From positions 1-51,673 of the forward strand of contig JAILCN010000073.1 of assembly GCA_024680365.1 (NCBI GenBank): a stretch of 51,673 nt of DNA. The letters are read 5' to 3'. The notes beneath the pieces are model-generated. The model had not been told where the DNA came from and ran no database searches. It was given only the letters and a program-made list of their open reading frames with translations. This stretch comes from Solobacterium sp. GTDB taxonomy: Bacteria; Bacillota_I; Bacilli_A; Erysipelotrichales; Erysipelotrichaceae. Below are positions 46,971 to 51,673 of the stretch, in pieces. Each line of letters opens with the position of its first letter. Within the stretch, counting starts at the first letter, position 1. Made by a program: the position numbers and the translations under genes.

Positions 46971-48391
46971 TGAAAAGACTGAGAATGTGGCTGAGGGAAC
47001 TTTCCCTGACACAGCAGCTGATCACAATTATATTTATATTTCTGATCTGTCTGGCAGGATTCTTTTTTCTGTTCCTCGGCCCGCGGATCGATGAATTTAC
47101 CTACAGCCAGATGTACAGTCAGCTGTATTCTTCCCAGCAGGGCATCGTCAAATTCATTGACTCGCATCCCGGCATGATCCCGCAGAATGACGCCAATATC
47201 GAGAATATTGACGCGATCTACGATCCCAAATATGACCGCTTCTATTTCATCAACGAAGGGGAGTTTTCAAATGCGTTCAAAGATGTGATCCGCCGCCAGG
47301 CCAAGATCGAAAGCTCAGCGCCGCAGGAATACAGATACACGATGCAGGCGGAGAAGGAAGACGGAGTTCCGATCACGTACCTGTATATCATGACAATGCT
47401 CAATGACAGGCGCTTCCTGATCTCCCTGATGGAAGATTCCGTGCGTGTGCAGTTCCAGAACGAACTGTTCTCCAAAGTCGTCGGCATCAATATCCTGTTT
47501 GTGACGATCCTCTTTGCGCTTCTGCTTGTCTGGGTCACTTCGCTGATCTGGCCGCTGAATAAGATCAAGGAGTATATCGACAAGATCCGGGAAGATGATT
47601 CATCCGCGAAGCTGAACATCCACCGGAATGATGAGATCGGTGCAGTTGCCAGCGCGCTTTCGGATATGGAAGCTGAACTGGAACGGCAGAACCGGGAAAA
47701 GGAAGAGATGATCCAGAATATCTCGCATGACCTCAAGACGCCCATCGCAACGATCCGCTCGTACGGCGAAGCGATCAAGGACGGCATCTATCCGTATGAA
47801 ACACTGGAAAAATCAGTCGATGTCATCATCGAGCACGCTGACAGACTGGAGAAGAAAGTACGCAGCCTGATCGTTCTGAACAAGATGGGATACCTGCTGG
47901 ATACATGCGAAGAAGGGGATCAGCTGAATATGTCGGAAGTGATCGATAAAGTTCTTCTGTCCCTGAAGGTCATCCGTCCGGAGATCCGCTTTGTGACGGA
48001 AGTGGATGAGGACGTCTGCTTCCATGGTGAAGAGGAGCCCTGGCGCATCGTTGTCGAGAATCTGATCGACAATGCCCTGCGCTATGCTTCCTCCTATGTC
48101 AGGATCACTCTGCAGCCCGGCGAACTGTGTGTGATCAACGACGGTTCGCATATTGACGATGAGGCAGCGGAAAAGATCTTCCGTCCCTATGAAAAAGGTA
48201 CGGACGGTCAGTTTGGTCTCGGCCTTTCCATCGTCTACAAAGTCTGTACAACGTACGGCTACCGCGTGACTGCGGAGAATCTGAGCGAGGGTGTCTGCTT
48301 CCGGGTCTGGAAGGATCTGCCGAAGAAGGAACGCCGGCGCAGAAAAGAAGAAGAAAAGAAAAACAGCACAAAGAAAACGGGAACCGCGTGA
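46970..48391 (+). CDS. Sensor histidine kinase
   Basis: The 473-residue protein has two membrane segments (about 17-38 and 171-195) flanking an extracellular domain of about 130 residues without a named fold, then HAMP, HisKA with H253 in NISHDLKTP, and HATPase (N box NLIDNALRYA, G boxes GQFGLGLSI). The C-terminus is a very basic tail (KKERRRRKEEEKKNSTKK). It should phosphorylate the adjacent response regulator. It is not WalK: there is no PAS domain and no yycH-like gene follows. Confidence 0.93.
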   Translation: MKRLRMWLRELSLTQQLITIIFIFLICLAGFFFLFLGPRIDEFTYSQMYSQLYSSQQGIVKFIDSHPGMIPQNDANIENIDAIYDPKYDRFYFINEGEFSNAFKDVIRRQAKIESSAPQEYRYTMQAEKEDGVPITYLYIMTMLNDRRFLISLMEDSVRVQFQNELFSKVVGINILFVTILFALLLVWVTSLIWPLNKIKEYIDKIREDDSSAKLNIHRNDEIGAVASALSDMEAELERQNREKEEMIQNISHDLKTPIATIRSYGEAIKDGIYPYETLEKSVDVIIEHADRLEKKVRSLIVLNKMGYLLDTCEEGDQLNMSEVIDKVLLSLKVIRPEIRFVTEVDEDVCFHGEEEPWRIVVENLIDNALRYASSYVRITLQPGELCVINDGSHIDDEAAEKIFRPYEKGTDGQFGLGLSIVYKVCTTYGYRVTAENLSEGVCFRVWKDLPKKERRRRKEEEKKNSTKKTGTA

Positions 48392-48416
48392 TCAGGATCC
48401 GCGGCCCGCTTTTTTG
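48377..48416 (+). terminator. Terminator of the two-component operon
   Basis: CGGG-AA-CCGCG pairs with CGCGG-C-CCG with a small asymmetry, and TTTTTT follows. It contains the kinase stop codon. Confidence 0.65.
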
Positions 48417-48457
48417 CGCTTAACGAAGCACATGTTTTTTTGTAAAATAGAGGCGTT

Positions 48458-49219
48458 ATGACAGAATACAGAGAGATCAGCGGCGTAAAGACCGCGTATA
48501 TGGAAGAAGGAACCGGCCGGGATATGGTCCTGATGCACGGCTGGGGCCAGAATAAAGAAATGATGCAGGCGATCTTTGATCACTTCAAAGACCGCTTTCA
48601 TGTCGTCAGTCTGGACTTCCCCGGTTTCGGGGAATCCGCAGAACCGCCGGAGCCGTGGGGTGTTCCCGAATATGAAGCGTACTTTGCGGAATTCATCAAT
48701 GCGCTCGGGCTGAAGGATCCGATCCTGATCGGGCATTCGTTCGGCTGCCGGGTCGCGATCCGCTATGCTGCGGATCATCAGGACAATGTGCGCAAGATGT
48801 GCCTGACCGGTGCAGCAGGGATCCGTCCGAAGCGGGGCCTGGACTATCAGATCCGGACAAAGGCATACAAGGCAGGCAAATGGTTCCTGAAGGTGACCGG
48901 CCAGACAAAGAAGCTGGAAGAGCTGCAGAACAACAGCGGCTCCGAAGACTATCGCAACGCGAAAGGCGTGATGCGGGCAACGTTTGTCAAAGTCGTCAAC
49001 GACGATCTGAGCCCGGTGCTCAAAGACGTGAAGTGCCCGGTCCTGCTTGTCTGGGGTGAATTTGATGAAGCCGCGCCATTATGGATGGGACAGCAGATGG
49101 AAAAAGAAATGGCAGATGCCGGTCTGGCAGTCTTTGAAGGCGATGACCACTGGGCATACTGGCATCAGGCAGCCCGCTTCAACACGGTGCTGGATATCTT
49201 TCTGAAAGAGGATGAATAA
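48458..49219 (+). CDS. Alpha/beta hydrolase
   Basis: The 253-residue protein has the oxyanion-loop LMHGWGQ, the nucleophile S94 in GHSFGC, an acidic residue in LVWGEFDEAAP and the catalytic His in GDDHWAY. It is a small cytoplasmic esterase- or lipase-type hydrolase; the substrate is not deducible. It begins the last operon of the window: the Mur ligase follows after 2 nt. A TAAAAT -10 lies near 48443. Confidence 0.85.
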   Translation: MTEYREISGVKTAYMEEGTGRDMVLMHGWGQNKEMMQAIFDHFKDRFHVVSLDFPGFGESAEPPEPWGVPEYEAYFAEFINALGLKDPILIGHSFGCRVAIRYAADHQDNVRKMCLTGAAGIRPKRGLDYQIRTKAYKAGKWFLKVTGQTKKLEELQNNSGSEDYRNAKGVMRATFVKVVNDDLSPVLKDVKCPVLLVWGEFDEAAPLWMGQQMEKEMADAGLAVFEGDDHWAYWHQAARFNTVLDIFLKEDE

Positions 49220-49221
49220 GT

Positions 49222-50793
49222 ATGGTAATGAAACTGATTCTCGCCGCAGCGTTTGTGTGGGCGGCGCTGATCCCGTGCAAACGGGCGCTGCATATGTTCC
49301 AGCAGAACCGCTATGAAGTAAAGCGGTACTTCAAATGGATGAAAAGCAGCTGGGCGATCAATGCGGCTTCCGCTGCGCTGCCGCTGATCCTGTGCGTCAT
49401 TGCGGCGGTATGCGGACTGTTCCTGAAAGGCATTGTCAGAGACGTCGTCCTGTGCGTGCTGATGGCGCTTAACGGCGCATATCTCTGGGGCGCTGAAAGC
49501 GAAAAGAACTATATCAAACCGCTGGTATACACAGCCCGGGTCAAGCGGCAGATCGCTGTCATGGCTGTGCTGGCAGCGCTGTGCCTGTTTGTTTTTCTGA
49601 AGTCTGATCTTGCGTTCCTTCTGCCTGCAGGAAGCTTCCTGCTGCCCTGGCTGCTGATCTATCTGATGGCCTGGATCACGATGCCGGTGGAAGCGATGGT
49701 CAGACAGAGGTACATCAATGAAGCAAGAAAGATCCTGGCCGATCACAAAGATCTGATCAGGATCGGCATCACCGGAAGTTTTGGAAAAACATCCACCAAG
49801 AATATCATGCAGTCAATGCTGTCGGAACAGTACAACTCCCTGATGACGCCGGCCAGCTACAATACGCCGCTCGGCATCACGAGAACGATCCGGGAAATGC
49901 TGAAGCCGATCCACAAGGTATTTGTCTGTGAGATGGGTGCGGACCATGTCGGCGAGATCACATATCTGATGAACTTCGTCCATCCTTCGATCGGTCTTGT
50001 CACATCCATCGGTCCCCAGCATCTGAATACATTCGGATCCCAGGAGAACATCATCCATGAAAAGATGCAGATGATCGAACTTCTGCCTTCTGACGGATTC
50101 GGCATCCTCAACTATGACAACGACTTCATCCGGAATTACAAGGTGCAGAACAATGTGGAAACCGTGACCTACGGCATCCGCAGCAAGGATGTGGATTACC
50201 GCGCGGAAGACATCGTGTATTCGCCGACAGGCTCTTCGTTTACGGTCGTGCACGGCGATGAAAGAGTTCACATTGAGACAAAGCTTCTTGGTGAGCTGAA
50301 CATCCTGAATATTCTTTCCGCGATCGCCTGCGCAAGACATCTGAACGTCTCCTGGAACGTGATCCAGAGAGCCGCAAAGCAGATGAAGCAGGTCGAGCAC
50401 AGACTGGAAATGCGGAACATCAACGGCTACCGCTTCATTGACGACGCGTTCAATTCCAATCCGGTCGGCTCGGCAATGGCGCTGGAAGTCCTTTCCATGA
50501 TGCCCAATACCAGAGTCATCGTAACGCCGGGCATGATCGATCTCGGCGAGAAACAGGCGGAATACAACAAAGCCTTCGGCGAAAAGATGAAGGACAAGGC
50601 TGACATCGTCATTCTTGTTGGTGAGAACCAGACAAAGCCGATCGTGGAAGGTCTGGAAGCTTCCGGCTTTGACATGAACAATGTCCATGTCATGAATACT
50701 GTCAAAGAAGCGTTCGCGTACGTTTATCAGCACTGCACACCGAAGGATACCATCCTGCTGGAAAACGATCTGCCTGACGCCTTCAGCCACTGA
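49222..50793 (+). CDS. Membrane-anchored Mur ligase (MurF-like)
   Basis: The 523-residue protein has an N-terminal membrane part of about 150 residues with four or so hydrophobic segments, then a Mur ligase: P-loop GITGSFGKTST (182-192), SYNTPLGIT, CEMGADHVGEI and HRLEMRNINGYRFIDDAFNSNP, ending LLENDLPD. It resembles MurF, which adds D-Ala-D-Ala to the UDP-MurNAc tripeptide, but normal MurF has no membrane domain. GAGG lies 9 nt before the ATG. It may make or modify a wall precursor at the membrane. The next gene overlaps its stop (TGATG). Confidence 0.85.
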   Translation: MVMKLILAAAFVWAALIPCKRALHMFQQNRYEVKRYFKWMKSSWAINAASAALPLILCVIAAVCGLFLKGIVRDVVLCVLMALNGAYLWGAESEKNYIKPLVYTARVKRQIAVMAVLAALCLFVFLKSDLAFLLPAGSFLLPWLLIYLMAWITMPVEAMVRQRYINEARKILADHKDLIRIGITGSFGKTSTKNIMQSMLSEQYNSLMTPASYNTPLGITRTIREMLKPIHKVFVCEMGADHVGEITYLMNFVHPSIGLVTSIGPQHLNTFGSQENIIHEKMQMIELLPSDGFGILNYDNDFIRNYKVQNNVETVTYGIRSKDVDYRAEDIVYSPTGSSFTVVHGDERVHIETKLLGELNILNILSAIACARHLNVSWNVIQRAAKQMKQVEHRLEMRNINGYRFIDDAFNSNPVGSAMALEVLSMMPNTRVIVTPGMIDLGEKQAEYNKAFGEKMKDKADIVILVGENQTKPIVEGLEASGFDMNNVHVMNTVKEAFAYVYQHCTPKDTILLENDLPDAFSH

Positions 50794-51673
50794 TGAAGTG
50801 GGCAGTGATCGGCACCTGGGCAATGGCGGAAAACGGTGTGAACATTGCGGCAGGGATGCTTGAAAAAGGGGAAACAGCAGCTGATGCGGCATGCGCAGGC
50901 GTCAGCGATGTCGAAGACAACCCGTCATTCCATTCTGTCGGTTACGGCGGCAGACCCAATAAAAACTGCAGAGTTGTCCTGGACGGCGGCTTCATGGACG
51001 GCGATACGCTGCACTTCGGAGCAGTCGGAGCCATTGAAGGATTCCGTTCTCCCATACACATCGCAAGATCCCTGATGAAAGGGGATGCCAACAATTTCCT
51101 GGTCGGCAAAGGCGCGGAGCTTTATGCCGAAACAAACGGCTTTGAAAAACGCGACAACCTGACGGAAGAAGCCATTGCGATCTGGCAGAAAGAAAAAGAC
51201 AGGCTGAAAGCGTTAAGCGCCTATGACGGACATGATACTGTCTGTTTCCTGACAAAAGATCAGAACGGCACACTTTGCGCCGCAACGTCGACTTCCGGAC
51301 TGTTCATGAAGGAAGAGGGAAGACTCGGCGATACACCGGTTCCCGGCAGCGGCTTCTATGCGGATTCCAAGTACGGATCAGCAGCGGCGACCGGCATGGG
51401 TGAGGAGATCATGAAAGGCGCGCTGAGCTATGCGGCAGTCTTCTGGATGAAGCTTGGCATGAGCGCGATGGAAGCTGCGCAGAAAGCCGTAAATGATCTC
51501 GACAGGGAACTGAAAGAGAGAAACGGATACGCGCAGCCGATGTCGCTGATTGCAATGGACAAAGAGGGAAACATCGGCGTCGGTACAAATATCGAATTCA
51601 CATTCGTGTACGCGGATGAAAAAACGGAACCGGCAGTCTATACCGCGGTTCCCCAGGAAGAAACGATCATGAT
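50793..51673 (+). CDS. Ntn-hydrolase of the glycosylasparaginase/isoaspartyl peptidase family (3' end outside window)
   Basis: A frame opening at the ATG in the TGATG overlap with the Mur ligase stop runs 293 codons to the window edge without a stop; the ORF track omits it for that reason. It begins MKWAVIGTWAMAENGVN and has the self-cleavage and catalytic site GHDTVCFLT (T149) followed by ATSTSGLFMK and GDTPVPGSGFYAD, typical of N4-(beta-N-acetylglucosaminyl)-L-asparaginases. The precursor should cut itself before T149. Co-expression with a Mur ligase suggests that it might act on Asn/Asp-containing wall peptides, but that is inference. Confidence 0.88.
   Translation, partial: MKWAVIGTWAMAENGVNIAAGMLEKGETAADAACAGVSDVEDNPSFHSVGYGGRPNKNCRVVLDGGFMDGDTLHFGAVGAIEGFRSPIHIARSLMKGDANNFLVGKGAELYAETNGFEKRDNLTEEAIAIWQKEKDRLKALSAYDGHDTVCFLTKDQNGTLCAATSTSGLFMKEEGRLGDTPVPGSGFYADSKYGSAAATGMGEEIMKGALSYAAVFWMKLGMSAMEAAQKAVNDLDRELKERNGYAQPMSLIAMDKEGNIGVGTNIEFTFVYADEKTEPAVYTAVPQEETIM

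Noticed and set aside
46311-48391. WalRK identity for the two-component system
   Set aside because: The kinase lacks a PAS domain and the usual yycH/yycI genes do not follow; a terminator and an alpha/beta hydrolase do.

Overview
The window is 51.7 kb of a dense, mostly chromosomal-looking bacterial segment. About fifty protein genes and seven tRNA genes are packed with short gaps, 4-bp ATGA/TGATG overlaps, strong AGGAGG-type ribosome binding sites and factor-independent terminators. The gene set (AddA with a RexB-like AddB, PcrA with its C-terminal Tudor-like tail, CdaA-CdaR for cyclic di-AMP, YgiQ, coaBC-coaX, a YdbC-type PC4 protein, NlpC/P60 hydrolases with GEHFYT-type repeats) points to Bacillota. 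The moderate GC content and the style of the proteins make me favour an Erysipelotrichia-like host. That placement is inference, not a database result. No phage, transposon, CRISPR array or plasmid function is visible.

Layout. 1-5.3 kb: the start of a Cof-type HAD phosphatase (minus), a ROK kinase, a serine hydrolase-metallophosphoesterase-hypothetical operon, and a minus-strand operon of a small membrane protein and alanine racemase. 5.4-6.0 kb: six tRNA genes (Val, Thr, Tyr, Gln, Lys, Gly). 6-13.3 kb: a 6-phospho-beta-glucosidase, then a tight operon ygiQ-pcrA-bcp-yaaA-hypothetical that mixes DNA maintenance and peroxide defence. 13.3-17.2 kb: a YhcC-like radical SAM gene with a small unknown partner, then larC (with a 50-residue His-rich insert) and an amidohydrolase. 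17.2-22.4 kb: two paralogous secreted NlpC/P60 proteins, flanking a HAD-PHP pair and a GNAT gene. Both NlpC/P60 genes carry the same promoter geometry and the same ~37-nt leader hairpin. 22.4-28.3 kb: addB-addA on the minus strand. 28.4-32.9 kb: YdbC, an unknown protein, a histone-H1-like Lys/Ala/Ser repeat protein overlapping another HAD, a small membrane protein, a WG-repeat lipoprotein and YfcE. 32.9-38.2 kb: coaBC-coaX and an exported protein of unknown function, a PAS protein, D-amino-acid transaminase and a membrane protein. 38.2-43.5 kb: tRNA-Thr(GGT), maf, a nucleotidyltransferase, an HD protein, a DUF1275 membrane protein, two tandem DJ-1 proteins and a MurR/RpiR regulator. 43.5-51.7 kb: cdaA-cdaR, an OmpR-type two-component system, an alpha/beta hydrolase, a membrane-anchored Mur ligase and the first part of an Ntn-type asparaginase.

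A cell-envelope theme runs through the window: alr and dat supply D-amino acids, CdaA/CdaR usually tracks peptidoglycan synthesis, and there are a Mur ligase with a membrane anchor, two NlpC/P60 hydrolases, a MurR-type regulator and several exported proteins of unknown role. The most promising undescribed signal is the leader hairpin shared by the two NlpC/P60 genes, together with a helically phased array of palindromes upstream of the second copy. Next come the His-rich LarC, the histone-like tail protein and the long charged tail on CdaA. All functional calls come from reading motifs by eye; no searches were run.
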